From the NCBI RefSeq assembly GCF_014863545.1, contig NZ_CP062260.1, forward strand, positions 6,225,501-6,289,500: a stretch of 64,000 bases of DNA. The letters are read 5' to 3'. Numbering within the stretch: position 1 is the stretch's first letter; each line of letters begins with the position of its first letter. A program made the translations under genes and the position numbers. The notes below the pieces were generated by a model. It saw only the letters and a list, made by a program, of their open reading frames with translations. It was not told the DNA's origin and did no database searches. Shown here piece by piece: positions 8,976 to 18,766 of the stretch. The DNA is from Paenibacillus sp. JNUCC32 (lineage in GTDB: Bacteria; Bacillota; Bacilli; Paenibacillales; Paenibacillaceae).

Positions 8976-10202
8976 ATGGGAGAGAATACGTTTGCGATTA
9001 TCGATGGGGGCAGCATCGTAACGCCGCAAGGCTTCAAGGCTGCCGGGCTCCACTGTGGACTTAAGAAGACCGACCGTAACGACCTGGGCGTCATTGTATG
9101 CGATGTGCCTGCCGTGGCGGCTGCCGTCTATACGACGAACCTGTTCCAAGCGGCACCGCTGAAGGTAACGCGTGAAAGCTTGGAGGACGGCAAGCTTCGC
9201 GCGATTGTCGTGAACAGCGGGAATGCCAATGCCTGCACGGGCAAGCAGGGCGAAGAGGATGCATACACGATGCGCGCCAGCACGGCTGCGCAATTCGGCC
9301 TGGACGTGAACGATGTGGCCGTTGCTTCGACGGGTGTCATCGGGGAGCTGCTGAAGATGGACCGAGTATCCTCCGGTATTGCCGGCTTGCCTGCACGGCT
9401 CAGCGGCGAAAGCGAAGGGGCTGAAAGCTTCAGCCAAGCGATTTTGACAACCGATCTGGTAAAAAAGGAAGCCTGCGTTACCGTACAGGTTAACGGCACG
9501 AAGGTGACCATCGCCGGCACGGCGAAGGGATCGGGGATGATTCATCCGAACATGGCGACCATGCTCGGATTCATGACGACGGATGCGGTCATTGGTCAGG
9601 AAGCGCTGCAGCAGCTGCTGCGCCAAACGACCAACCTGACCTTTAATATGATTACGGTGGACGGCGATACAAGCACCAACGATATGCTGGTTGCGATGGC
9701 CAGCGGCCTGGCGGGGCATGACGTGTTAACGCCGGAGCATCCGGATTGGGATGCATTCGCAGCCGGCTTCCACTATGTGTGCCAGCAGCTGGCGAAGGCA
9801 ATCGCGCGTGACGGAGAGGGAGCTTCCCGCTTGATCGAGGTTCGCGTGGACGGCGCCGAAAGCGACGATGACGCGCAAGCGATCGCCAAGACGATCATCG
9901 GCTCCAGCTTGGTCAAATCGGCGGTGTTCGGTGCGGATGCCAACTGGGGACGGATCATTGCGGCTGTGGGCCGCGCAGGCCGTCCGGTCAATCCGGAGAC
10001 GGTGGATATTGCCATTGGCCCGATTTCGGTGCTGGAGCAGTCAAGGCCCGTCGCTTTTGACGAAGATGCGGCGCTGGCTTACCTTCAAGGCGACACCGTG
10101 GATATCGACGTGAAGCTGCATATCGGCAGCGGGTCGGCTACGGCTTGGGGCTGTGATTTAACCTATGACTATGTCCGCATTAATGCGGCTTATCGTACTT
10201 AG
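8976..10202 (+). CDS. argJ: Bifunctional ornithine acetyltransferase / N-acetylglutamate synthase
   Basis: Transfers acetyl from N-acetylornithine to glutamate (acetyl recycling) and may also use acetyl-CoA. 408 residues. The self-cleavage site is in GMIHPNMATMLGFM: the chain is cut between Ala194 and Thr195, and the threonine becomes the catalytic nucleophile. The oxyanion-loop region VASTGVIGE is present, and the end CDLTYDYVRINAAYRT is typical. It starts 18 bases after argC. Having argJ with no separate argA or argE here fits the cyclic pathway. Confidence 0.98.
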   Translation: MGENTFAIIDGGSIVTPQGFKAAGLHCGLKKTDRNDLGVIVCDVPAVAAAVYTTNLFQAAPLKVTRESLEDGKLRAIVVNSGNANACTGKQGEEDAYTMRASTAAQFGLDVNDVAVASTGVIGELLKMDRVSSGIAGLPARLSGESEGAESFSQAILTTDLVKKEACVTVQVNGTKVTIAGTAKGSGMIHPNMATMLGFMTTDAVIGQEALQQLLRQTTNLTFNMITVDGDTSTNDMLVAMASGLAGHDVLTPEHPDWDAFAAGFHYVCQQLAKAIARDGEGASRLIEVRVDGAESDDDAQAIAKTIIGSSLVKSAVFGADANWGRIIAAVGRAGRPVNPETVDIAIGPISVLEQSRPVAFDEDAALAYLQGDTVDIDVKLHIGSGSATAWGCDLTYDYVRINAAYRT

Positions 10203-10234
10203 ATAACTAAAAAATCAGGACGGAGGAGATGGAT

Positions 10235-11071
10235 ATGAAGAGCACGATCGATCAGGAGAATTCGCAGCCGGTTCAAACCTCAAGCGCGGATACGTTTGTG
10301 ATGAAATGCGGCGGCAGCACGCTCGCGGCCCTTCCGGACAGCTTCTTCGAGGATTTGAAGAATCTGCAGGATAAAGGGGTTAACCCTGTTATCGTGCACG
10401 GCGGCGGTCCCGCAATTTCCGGCAACCTGGAGAAACTCGGCATCGAGACCGAGTTTGTGAACGGTCTGCGCAGGACGACGGAGGATGTGCTGGACGTCGT
10501 GGAGATGGTGCTTGCGGGCACCATCAATAAACAGATCGTACGACGGATTCAAAGCGTGGGCGGTTCTGCCATCGGCTTGTCCGGTTCGGACGGCGGGCTC
10601 ATCGAGGCCAAACCGGTAACGAACCATGCGGAGGTTGGCTGGGTCGGCGACGTTACGCTGGTGAAGTCATCGATCCTGAGCGGCGTGCTGGAGATGGGGT
10701 ACATGCCGGTGGTTGCGCCGATCGGCGTGGATCCATCCGGTCAGCGCTATAACATCAATGCCGATACCGCAGCTGGTGCCGTGGCTTCTCATCTGGGCGT
10801 TAACCGGATGATCGTTGTCACCGACGTGCCGGGGATCATGAAGGGATCGGGCGGCGAGAAGCGGGTGCTTCCGACCGTAACGGTGCAGGAGATCGAGGAT
10901 ATGATCGGAACGGGCGAAATCTATGGCGGCATGATACCGAAGGTAAGAGCAGCCATCAGCTGCATTCACGGCAAAGTGAGCGAGGTCGTCATCGTGGACG
11001 GAAGCGAGCGGAACGTGCTGAGCCGGGTGCTTGGAGGCGAAGTGCTGGGTACGCGCATCGTGCGGATGTAG
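10235..11071 (+). CDS. argB: Acetylglutamate kinase
   Basis: Phosphorylates N-acetylglutamate, the second step of the pathway and the usual point of arginine feedback. Two ATGs are in frame. GGAGGAG (10222-10228) is only one base from ATG 10229 but six from ATG 10235, so the latter is taken, giving 278 residues. Amino-acid-kinase motifs are VMKCGGSTLA (phosphate loop), VIVHGGGPAIS, the substrate segment NGLRRTTEDVLDVVEMVLAG, and NINADTAAGAVASHLG. The N-terminal helix typical of arginine-inhibited hexameric forms is short here. Confidence 0.97.
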   Translation: MKSTIDQENSQPVQTSSADTFVMKCGGSTLAALPDSFFEDLKNLQDKGVNPVIVHGGGPAISGNLEKLGIETEFVNGLRRTTEDVLDVVEMVLAGTINKQIVRRIQSVGGSAIGLSGSDGGLIEAKPVTNHAEVGWVGDVTLVKSSILSGVLEMGYMPVVAPIGVDPSGQRYNINADTAAGAVASHLGVNRMIVVTDVPGIMKGSGGEKRVLPTVTVQEIEDMIGTGEIYGGMIPKVRAAISCIHGKVSEVVIVDGSERNVLSRVLGGEVLGTRIVRM

Positions 11072-11324
11072 ATTTAGATTCGAGATTGTAGAATATAACG
11101 GCTTCAACGGAGAAGGTGGAATTGTTCTGGAGAAGCAGCGCGGTCGCCTTTGCCTCCGGAATTTATCCTTGATTACATGATTCCATGAAAATCTGTGGGC
11201 AACAGGGATCGGAGGAATGATCCGAATTCGCAGTGTTGGTTAAGCTTAATGGATGTTCATATCGTAGGACGGTTCAAACGTGAAACACGAAGCAATGCCA
11301 AATGCAAAGGAGTGTGTGAAGGCT

Positions 11325-12542
11325 ATGGGAAAAGAAGCAGCAGGCGGTATCAAGGCAGCTAATGAAAGCTCGTTGTTCCAAACGTACGCCAGATACCCAA
11401 TCGCCCTGGTCAAAGGGGAGGGCAGCTGGCTATGGGATGATCAAGGCAACAAGTATCTTGATTTTATGGCCGGTCTGGCGGTAACGAATCTCGGCCATGC
11501 CCCGGTAAAAGTGAAAGAGAAGCTGAAAGCCCAGCTGGATGAATTGTGGCATGTCTCGAACCTGTTCCACATTCCGGGCCAGGAAAAAGCAGCCGAGCTG
11601 CTGACAGCCAACACCTGCGCGGATGCGGTCTTCTTCTGCAACAGCGGGGCCGAAGCGAACGAAGCTGCCATTAAGCTGGCACGCCGCTACCATCAGAAGG
11701 TGAAGGGAACGGGACGCTACGAGGTCATTACGTTTACCCAGTCCTTCCATGGTCGGACGCTGGCTACGCTGACGGCCACCGGCCAGGATAAGGTGAAGGA
11801 AGGCTTCCTCCCGCTTCCGGCAGGCTTCAAAAGCGTTCCCCTGCATGACCTTCCGGCGCTGGAAGCAGCCATTAACGACAATACCGCAGCCATCATGATC
11901 GAGATGGTGCAGGCGGAGGGCGGCGTGCATCCGGTGGAACCGGAATTCCTTCAAGCCGTCACCGGGCTGTGCAAGAAGCACGGACTGCTGCTGATCGTGG
12001 ACGAGGTGCAAACGGGCATGGGCCGGACCGGCAAGCTGTTTGCGCACGAGCATTACGGCATCGAGCCGGATATTTTCACCGTGGCCAAAGGGCTCGGCTC
12101 CGGGTTCCCGGTAGGCGCGATGCTGGGCAAGGCTTACTTGCGCGAAGCCTTCACGGCAGGAAGCCATGCCACGACGTTTGGCGGCACGCCGATTGCGAGC
12201 GCCGTCATCCAGGCCACCATCGAGACGATGCTGGAAGACAACGTGCCGCAGCGCGCGGCCGAAGCCGGAGAATATTTGATGACGAAGCTGAATGAGAGCC
12301 TGGGCAGTCATCCTTTTGTGAAGGCGATCCGGGGGAAAGGCCTGCTGATCGGCATCGAATGCGTCGAATCGGTTGGGGAGCTGGTGCTGAAAGGACAGAG
12401 CCGCGGGCTGCTGTTCGTAACGGCAGGACCGAACGTGATCCGGCTGCTTCCGAATCTGTACGTCACGAAACAAGAGATCGACCAGGCGGTGTCGATCGTT
12501 ACGGAACTTATACATGAACATACGGCGGTTAGCCAAGCATAG
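11325..12542 (+). CDS. argD: Acetylornithine aminotransferase
   Basis: PLP enzyme converting N-acetylglutamate semialdehyde to N-acetylornithine. The start is uncertain: ATG 11325 lies 12 bases after AAAGGAG (11306-11312) and gives 405 residues, close to the family length. GTG 11280 and ATG 11295 are also in frame but lack a good site. The catalytic lysine is in FTVAKGLGSGFPVGA, the PLP aspartate in LLIVDEVQTGMGRTGK, and the phosphate-binding FFCNSGAEANEAAIKLARRY is clear. A 253-base gap separates it from argB, with a short GGATC/GATCC hairpin but no promoter I would defend. Confidence 0.97.
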   Translation: MGKEAAGGIKAANESSLFQTYARYPIALVKGEGSWLWDDQGNKYLDFMAGLAVTNLGHAPVKVKEKLKAQLDELWHVSNLFHIPGQEKAAELLTANTCADAVFFCNSGAEANEAAIKLARRYHQKVKGTGRYEVITFTQSFHGRTLATLTATGQDKVKEGFLPLPAGFKSVPLHDLPALEAAINDNTAAIMIEMVQAEGGVHPVEPEFLQAVTGLCKKHGLLLIVDEVQTGMGRTGKLFAHEHYGIEPDIFTVAKGLGSGFPVGAMLGKAYLREAFTAGSHATTFGGTPIASAVIQATIETMLEDNVPQRAAEAGEYLMTKLNESLGSHPFVKAIRGKGLLIGIECVESVGELVLKGQSRGLLFVTAGPNVIRLLPNLYVTKQEIDQAVSIVTELIHEHTAVSQA

Positions 12543-12600
12543 AAGAATCGTGCAGCAGCATTATGGACAATAACAGCATGGTTAAGGAGGACTGAAGAAT

Positions 12601-13557
12601 ATGGCCGCTAGCGGACAATTGAAGGAATTAAGCCTGAAAGGGCGGGATATGATCGAGCTGGACGAATACTCGACGGAAGAGATTCAGTTCTTGCTCGATT
12701 CGGCAATCGAGATCAAGCGCAAGCAGAAGAACGGGGAAGTCTATCAGCCGCTGAAAGGCAAGACGATCGGCTTGATTTTTGAGAAGTCGTCCACGCGGAC
12801 GCGGGTTTCGTTCGAAGCTGGGATGTTCCAGCTGGGCGGACATGCACTATTTTTGAGCAAAAACGATATTCAGCTCGGACGCGGCGAGCCGATCAGCGAT
12901 ACGGCACAGGTGATGTCCCGTTATCTGGACGGCCTGATGATCCGTACCTTCGGGCACGACAACGTGGTCAACCTTGCGAAATATGCTTCGATTCCGGTCA
13001 TCAACGGCCTGAGCGACATGGCGCATCCATGTCAGGTGCTGGCTGATTTGCAGACGGTGCTGGAGCACAAGGGCAAGCTGAAAGGCCTCAAAATGGCCTT
13101 TATCGGCGATGGCAACAACATGGCGCATTCGCTCCTGATCGGCGGTGCCAAGATGGGCATGCATGTGGCCGTGGCCAGTCCGAAGGGCTATGAGGCGGAA
13201 GCCAGCATCGTGAAGCTGAGCGAGGAAATCGCGGCGCAAACGGGCGGCAAAATCACGATCACCCAAGACCCGCTCGAAGCCGCGAAGGATGCAGACGTGA
13301 TCTACACGGATGTATGGGCAAGCATGGGCTTTGAAGAGGAGCAGGCACAGCGGGAAGCCGCCTTTGCGGACTACCAGGTGAATGAGGAGCTGGTGAAAGC
13401 AGCTAAGCCGGATTACTTGTTCCTGCATTGCCTCCCGGCCCACCGCGGCGAAGAGGTCAGCGAAGGCGTGATCGACGGTGCCAATTCCGTCATTTTCGAT
13501 CAGGCGGAGAACCGTCTCCATGCCCAGAAGGCTTTGATGGTTGCTTTGATGGCATAA
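12601..13557 (+). CDS. argF: Ornithine carbamoyltransferase
   Basis: Joins ornithine and carbamoyl phosphate to give citrulline. 318 residues, with AAGGAGG ten bases before ATG 12601. The carbamoyl-phosphate motif SSTRTR is at about 63-68, the carbamoyl-phosphate and ornithine segment MAHPCQVLADLQT lies in the middle, and HCLPAHRG (about 276-283) carries the catalytic cysteine. It completes the argCJBDF group. No carbamoyl phosphate synthetase genes are in the window. Confidence 0.98.
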   Translation: MAASGQLKELSLKGRDMIELDEYSTEEIQFLLDSAIEIKRKQKNGEVYQPLKGKTIGLIFEKSSTRTRVSFEAGMFQLGGHALFLSKNDIQLGRGEPISDTAQVMSRYLDGLMIRTFGHDNVVNLAKYASIPVINGLSDMAHPCQVLADLQTVLEHKGKLKGLKMAFIGDGNNMAHSLLIGGAKMGMHVAVASPKGYEAEASIVKLSEEIAAQTGGKITITQDPLEAAKDADVIYTDVWASMGFEEEQAQREAAFADYQVNEELVKAAKPDYLFLHCLPAHRGEEVSEGVIDGANSVIFDQAENRLHAQKALMVALMA

Positions 13558-13663
13558 AGCCGCCGATGACCAGCGAACATTCTCTATGAAAATGCGTCAA
13601 TGGACGTTTTCTTTAGTATAATGAAGGACAGGGTTGTTAGTAACAAAGAGAGGGAGTTAAACC

Positions 13664-14896
13664 ATGGCAAAACAAAAAATCGTACTGGCGTATTCCGGCG
13701 GTTTGGATACGTCCGTCATTCTGAAGTGGCTGAAAGAAACCTACGATGCGGAGATCATTGCCTTCACGGCCGATATTGGCCAGAAGGAAGAGCTGGACGG
13801 ACTTGAGGAAAAAGCGCTGGCGACCGGCGCCTCCAAAGTATACATCGACGATCTGCGCGACGAATTTGCGAATGATTTCATCTTCCCGATGTTCCAGGCG
13901 GGTGCCATGTACGAAGGGCAGTACCTGCTCGGCACCAGCATCGCGCGCCCGTTGATCGCGAAACGCATGGTGGATATCGCACGTGCCGAAGGCGCGACGG
14001 CAATTGCGCACGGCGCTACGGGCAAAGGGAACGACCAGGTTCGTTTTGAGCTGGGCGTAGCCGGCTTGGCACCGGACATTGAAGTGATCGCGCCTTGGCG
14101 CATCGAGGAGTTCCGAAACTCCTTCCCGGGACGCGCGGAGATGATCGCTTACGCGGAAGCGCACGGCATTCCGGTAACGGCATCCGCTGCGAAATCCTAC
14201 TCCATGGACCGCAACCTGCTCCATATCAGTTACGAGAGCGGTGTGCTGGAGGACCCTTGGTTCGATGCAAGCGCAGAGGACAGCAAGGATATGTACCTTC
14301 TTAGCGTATCGCCTGAGGATGCGCCGGATGAGGCGGAATACCTCGAGCTTACGTTCGAGCAAGGGAATGTCGTTGCGCTGAACGGCGAGTCGATGAGCCC
14401 GCTGCAAGTGATGGAGAAGCTGAACGAGCTGGGCGGCAAGCACGGCATCGGTCGCGTGGACATGGTGGAGAACCGCTTCGTCGGCATGAAGAGCCGCGGC
14501 GTCTATGAGACTCCTGGCGGCACGATCCTGTTCACTGCTCATCGCAAAATGGAGTCCATCACGATGGACCGTGAAGTGATGAACCTGCGCGACAGCCTGA
14601 TTACCCGCTACAGCACCTTGGTTTATAACGGCTTCTGGTTCGCGCCGGAGCGTCTGGCATTGCAGGCGCTGGTGACAGAGAGCCAGAAGAACGTTACGGG
14701 TACGGTGCGCGTGAAGCTCTACAAAGGCAATGTGATCGGCGCAGGCGTGAAGAGTCCGGTGAGCCTGTACAACCCGGACATCGCCACGATGGAAGCCGAT
14801 CCGACGCAAGCTTACGATCAAGGCGACGCTACCGGCTTTATCCGCTTGAACGCATTGCGTTTGAAAGTGGCAACCGGCGTGAATCAGAATCAATAA
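13664..14896 (+). CDS. argG: Argininosuccinate synthase
   Basis: ATP-dependent ligation of citrulline and aspartate. 410 residues. The PP-loop SGGLDTS is at 11-17. [14 protein letters not shown] and the citrulline-binding [19 protein letters not shown] are present. GAGGGAG precedes ATG 13664. A TATAAT at 13617-13622 could be a -10 box but has no recognisable -35, so transcription may continue from argF (gap 106 bases) or restart here. Confidence 0.98.
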   Translation: MAKQKIVLAYSGGLDTSVILKWLKETYDAEIIAFTADIGQKEELDGLEEKALATGASKVYIDDLRDEFANDFIFPMFQAGAMYEGQYLLGTSIARPLIAKRMVDIARAEGATAIAHGATGKGNDQVRFELGVAGLAPDIEVIAPWRIEEFRNSFPGRAEMIAYAEAHGIPVTASAAKSYSMDRNLLHISYESGVLEDPWFDASAEDSKDMYLLSVSPEDAPDEAEYLELTFEQGNVVALNGESMSPLQVMEKLNELGGKHGIGRVDMVENRFVGMKSRGVYETPGGTILFTAHRKMESITMDREVMNLRDSLITRYSTLVYNGFWFAPERLALQALVTESQKNVTGTVRVKLYKGNVIGAGVKSPVSLYNPDIATMEADPTQAYDQGDATGFIRLNALRLKVATGVNQNQ

Positions 14897-15160
14897 AACA
14901 GTCTGAGGGCCCGTTTAACGGAACAGCGCATCGGATAGAGCGCGGTAACAACGCGGCCGAAGGATACATGATATGATGCCTTATGTCTTATATCCGGTAA
15001 TTGATCGAATATAAGCGTATGGCTATGGACGTACTAGTAATGAACAGGCTGAAGGCCGTTTTCATGCTGGAGAGCTCCGTCGATTCTCGTGCAACGGGAT
15101 GAACGGAACCTCTTAAGCGGGAAGCGGCCCTCTGCCTTAAATCAGAGAGGGGCAAGTGTT

Positions 15161-16576
15161 GTGAGCAAGTTATGGGGCGGACGCTTTACGAAGCAGACCA
15201 ACGCATTGGTGGAGGAATATACGGCATCCATCGGTTTTGACAAGCAGCTGGCCGAGGAGGACATCCAGGGAAGCCTTGCGCATGTGTCCATGCTGGGCAA
15301 ATGCGGCATCGTGCCGGCGGAAGACGTGGAGACGATCAAGACAGGATTGGGCAAAGTGCTGGAGCGCATCCGTGAGGGCAGCATCGAGTTCTCCGTATCG
15401 GATGAGGATATCCATATGAACATCGAGAAGAATCTGATCGAGGAAATCGGACCTGTCGGCGGCAAGCTCCACACGGGACGCAGCCGCAACGACCAGGTGG
15501 CAACGGACATGCACTTGTATTTGCGCAACCGCGTCGTGGCGTTGACCGGCATGCTGCACGAGCTGCAGACCGCGTTGATCGGGCAGGCGAAGGATAACCT
15601 GGATACGATTATTCCGGGGTATACGCATCTGCAGCGTGCGCAGCCGATTCTGTTCGCGCATCATCTGATGGCTTACATGTCCATGTTCCAGCGGGATATC
15701 GACCGTCTGATCGACAGCTATAAGCGCATTAACGTGCTGCCGCTCGGGGCAGGCGCGCTTGCGGGCACAACGTTCCCGATCGACCGCCATTTCGTGGCGG
15801 AGCAGCTCGGTTTCGACGGCGTTTACGAGAACAGCCTGGATGCGGTCAGCGACCGCGACTTTATCCTGGAATTCCTCTCGGATGCTTCCATCATCATGAT
15901 GCACTTGTCCCGCCTGAGCGAGGAGCTGGTGCTTTGGAGCAGCACCGAGTTCAACTTCGTCGAGCTGGATGATGCGTTCTGCACGGGCAGCAGCATTATG
16001 CCGCAGAAGAAGAACCCGGACGTGCCCGAGCTTGTCCGCGGCAAAACCGGACGGGTATACGGCAACCTGATGGGTCTGCTTACCGTGCTGAAGTCGCTGC
16101 CGCTTGCTTATAACAAGGACATGCAGGAAGACAAAGAGGGCATGTTCGACACGGTGGCTACGCTGGAAGGCGCATTGCAGCTATTCGCGCCGATGATCGC
16201 CACGATGAAGGTCAACAAAGGCCGCATGCGCGAAGCAGTGAACACCGACTTCTCGAATGCAACGGATATTGCGGACTTCCTGGTCGGCAAAGGGCTTCCG
16301 TTCCGCCAGGCGCACGAAGTGATCGGCAAGACCGTATTGTACTGCATCCAGAACAACAAATACCTGCTGGACCTGACGCTGGACGAATTCAAGCAGTTCT
16401 CCGAGCTGTTCGACGACTCCATCTATGGCGTGCTTCAACCCGAGACGGTGGTCAATGCGCGTAACGTTTACGGCGGCACGGCAACCGAGCAGGTGAAAGC
16501 GGCGATCGACCGCAGCGTGCAGATCCTTCAGGTCACGGAAGAATGGCTGGGTCTCCGCCAGGGGAATGTAGAGTAA
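15161..16576 (+). CDS. argH: Argininosuccinate lyase
   Basis: Splits argininosuccinate into arginine and fumarate, the last step. GTG 15161 is taken as start: GAGAGGGG (15145-15152) is eight bases before it and the product begins at the family's SKLWGGRF; this gives 471 residues. An upstream in-frame extension from 15089 is not family-like. The signature [12 protein letters not shown] with the catalytic serine and the early [13 protein letters not shown] are clear. The ribosome binding site can pair with GCCCTCT just upstream, so translation may be tempered by a hairpin. Confidence 0.98.
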   Translation: MSKLWGGRFTKQTNALVEEYTASIGFDKQLAEEDIQGSLAHVSMLGKCGIVPAEDVETIKTGLGKVLERIREGSIEFSVSDEDIHMNIEKNLIEEIGPVGGKLHTGRSRNDQVATDMHLYLRNRVVALTGMLHELQTALIGQAKDNLDTIIPGYTHLQRAQPILFAHHLMAYMSMFQRDIDRLIDSYKRINVLPLGAGALAGTTFPIDRHFVAEQLGFDGVYENSLDAVSDRDFILEFLSDASIIMMHLSRLSEELVLWSSTEFNFVELDDAFCTGSSIMPQKKNPDVPELVRGKTGRVYGNLMGLLTVLKSLPLAYNKDMQEDKEGMFDTVATLEGALQLFAPMIATMKVNKGRMREAVNTDFSNATDIADFLVGKGLPFRQAHEVIGKTVLYCIQNNKYLLDLTLDEFKQFSELFDDSIYGVLQPETVVNARNVYGGTATEQVKAAIDRSVQILQVTEEWLGLRQGNVE

Positions 16577-16606
16577 AGGATACAGAAAACTTGAAGTAGT
16601 AAAAAT

Positions 16607-16652
16607 AAAGGTGGATCGGCAAAAGCTATATTTGCTGATCCACCTTTTGTTG
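16607..16652. terminator. Bidirectional terminator after argH
   Basis: AAGGTGGATC followed by GGCAAA pairs with TTTGCTGATCCACCTT around a short loop, with T-rich tails in both directions. It ends the arginine genes and the convergent esterase gene. Confidence 0.88.
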
Positions 16653-16780
16653 TGTAACGATGAGATTCGTTGAACGAGGGATTGCCTAAAATCCTCTCAT
16701 GAAGAGAAGTGCACCCAGTACACCCCATGGAACTGCGAATGAACCGCAAGCACGTTCATGGCGTGGATATTATGGGTTCA

Positions 16781-17554
16781 TCAGGCTTTCAACGGAAGCC
16801 ATTTCAGAACATCCTGGATATGGGTATCCCAATATCCCCAATCGTGGCCGCCCGGGCCTTCCTGATACGTGAGATCCAGGGAGGTTGCTTCGCAGGCTTT
16901 GCGGAATGCTTGATTGTCTTGGTAGAGGAAGTCTTCCGTACCGCAGCATTGAAACAGCAGCGGCTTCGGTCCCTCGGAGCGGTCCACTTCCTGAAGCAGC
17001 CACAACAGGTCATTGTCGGTGCCGGTAATGTCCCGATCTCCGTAGACTAAACGATGCTCAAACAAAGCCTCGTTCCTATTAATATGACCCGCCATGTCGA
17101 GCGCGCCCGACAGGCTGGCAGCAGCGGCGAAGGATTCGGGACAGCGAAGGGCAAGCTTGAACGCCCCGTAGCCGCCCATGGACAACCCGGCGACGAAGTT
17201 ATCTTCCCTCGCGTGGGATAACGGGAAGAAGGAACGGGCGATGGACGGCAGCTCCTGGCTGATATAGGTCCAGTATTTGCCGCCGTATTCCATGTCGGTA
17301 TAGAAGCTGCGATGCACTTGCGGCATAACGACGGCAATGCCCATCTCGGCCACGTAGCGTTCGATGGAGGTTCTGCGCAGCCAGATGGAATCGTCGTCGG
17401 ACAGGCCGTGCAGGAGGAAGAGCGTCGGATGCAGACCGCTTTTGGCATGATTCGTCATGCCGATTTGTGAAGAGGTTTGCTGAGGGAGAATGACGGTCAT
17501 GGACGTGCTGAGACCGAGCACCTCCGAGTAAAAGTGACATTGCATAAGAGCCAT
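16781..17554 (-). CDS. Alpha/beta-hydrolase esterase (PF00756-like, tributyrin esterase type)
   Basis: 257 residues, with no signal peptide. The nucleophile elbow is [14 protein letters not shown], the oxyanion-hole HG is in [18 protein letters not shown], the acid is probably the Asp in [11 protein letters not shown], and the histidine is in [15 protein letters not shown]. The pattern matches small intracellular esterases such as EstA and the FrmB/esterase D group, which hydrolyse short acyl esters or S-formylglutathione. The natural substrate cannot be read from the sequence. An AAAGGGG site precedes ATG 17554. It is monocistronic. Confidence 0.9.
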   Translation of the reverse strand: MALMQCHFYSEVLGLSTSMTVILPQQTSSQIGMTNHAKSGLHPTLFLLHGLSDDDSIWLRRTSIERYVAEMGIAVVMPQVHRSFYTDMEYGGKYWTYISQELPSIARSFFPLSHAREDNFVAGLSMGGYGAFKLALRCPESFAAAASLSGALDMAGHINRNEALFEHRLVYGDRDITGTDNDLLWLLQEVDRSEGPKPLLFQCCGTEDFLYQDNQAFRKACEATSLDLTYQEGPGGHDWGYWDTHIQDVLKWLPLKA

Positions 17555-17971
17555 GGATTATGTATCCCCTTTCATTTTTGAAAATGAGAGATCAAAGTGA
17601 CGAGCCTATTAGGATCATATCACAATCGATCCCCCTTGCTCCAAGTAAATCTAAGTCATCGTCTGCGGCGGGCGAGCACGGATTTAAAGTCTGCTGCATT
17701 CGGAAGCTTCGCCATTCTCCAGGAGCATAAAGGCGGCCGGCGACCGAGTCGAAACGGATGGAATGAATCCGTGCATAAAACGCCTCGGTCTTCAGACCGA
17801 GGCGAGGTTCAGCCATCGGGCTGTTCTATGATGCGCTGCGTTGTGTTATCTTAGAGGGAGATTATGGCTCCATCTGGTGGAGGATTCAATAGCATAGATT
17901 TAGAAGTTTAGCGAGTGTCCAATTAAGATATAGCATGATGATCCTATTTGTGAATCTGGAGGAGTATGCTT
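17555..17971. other. Gene-free stretch between the esterase and the bactofilin pair
   Basis: Apart from the hairpin at 17781-17804 I see no supported element. A minus-strand open frame (17592-17816) runs through the hairpin, has no ribosome binding site and resembles nothing I know. Confidence 0.45.
17777..17804 (-). terminator. Perfect 10-bp hairpin with a minus-strand T tail
   Basis: CGCCTCGGTC-TTCA-GACCGAGGCG (17781-17804). Read on the minus strand the stem is followed by TTTTATG, so it looks like a leftward terminator, although no recognised minus-strand gene lies just upstream of it. Confidence 0.55.
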
Positions 17972-18700
17972 ATGATACCACATGACGATAAACTGTCCGA
18001 TCTGAAGATTACGGGAACCGGCAGCTCAAGCGGCGGCCAATACGGCAAGGTGCGAATCGATGGTGCCGGGCAGGTGAATGGAGATTTGGATTGCCGGGAA
18101 TTAACAGGCAACGGAACGATGAGTTTGAACGGCGACGTAGCTGCCGACAAGATTCGCGTGAACGGTTCGGGAACCATTAAGGGGACGGTGGACGCGGAGG
18201 AGCTGCATGTAGCCGGCAGCCTGAGCGTGAAGAGAGGCGTGCGCAGCCGATCCATTTTTATCGGGGGGCATTGCAGCATTCACGGTGATTCCGAATCGAA
18301 GAGGCTTGATGTAACCGGAAACCTGAGAAGCCATGGTGACGTGCGGAGTGAGACGGCCACGTTTCATGGGGGCTTCAAGATCGATGGCCGCCTGCATGTA
18401 GGAACAGCGGATATTCGGCTGTTGGGCCGCTGCCTTGCGCAGGAAATCGTCGGAGACCGGATCACGATCCGCAAAAAAGGAAAGCGTCTCTGGGAGATGC
18501 TGTCCCTGCCATTACGGGGAACGCGGCTGGAGGCACGCATTATTGAGGGCGATGTCCTGGATCTAGAGTATGTCGAAGCCGATATCGTCCGCGGCAACCG
18601 GGTGATTCTCGGCCCAGGGTGCGAGATTCGGCAAGTGGAATACCGGGATGAATTGACGCAGCATCCGGAAGCCCAGGTCAGAGCATCCCGGCGGTTTTAA
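17972..18700 (+). CDS. Bactofilin-like polymer-forming protein (first of a pair)
   Basis: The ATG at 17972 is taken because GGAGGAG (17958-17964) is seven bases before it; ATG 17966 is only one base away. 242 residues. The body is a run of short glycine- and valine-rich turns (VRIDGAGQVNGDLDCRELTG, IRVNGSGTIKGTVDAEELHV) typical of the right-handed beta-helix of bactofilins (DUF583). The C-terminal third is more charged and ends REYRD-type without obvious fold. Bactofilins form nucleotide-free filaments. This and the next gene look like the Bacillus YhbE/YhbF (BacE/BacF) pair, implicated in flagellar assembly in B. subtilis. No membrane segment is visible. Confidence 0.85.
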   Translation: MIPHDDKLSDLKITGTGSSSGGQYGKVRIDGAGQVNGDLDCRELTGNGTMSLNGDVAADKIRVNGSGTIKGTVDAEELHVAGSLSVKRGVRSRSIFIGGHCSIHGDSESKRLDVTGNLRSHGDVRSETATFHGGFKIDGRLHVGTADIRLLGRCLAQEIVGDRITIRKKGKRLWEMLSLPLRGTRLEARIIEGDVLDLEYVEADIVRGNRVILGPGCEIRQVEYRDELTQHPEAQVRASRRF

Positions 18701-18766
18701 GTTTTAAGGGCGACATTGGGCCAAACATCCGGGCATAGGCCGAATAGATGGCAAGGAGGCAGCGAT

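Noticed and set aside
17592..17816. Minus-strand open frame through the hairpin near the bactofilin pair
   Set aside because: No ribosome binding site, no family resemblance, and the hairpin looks like a terminator.
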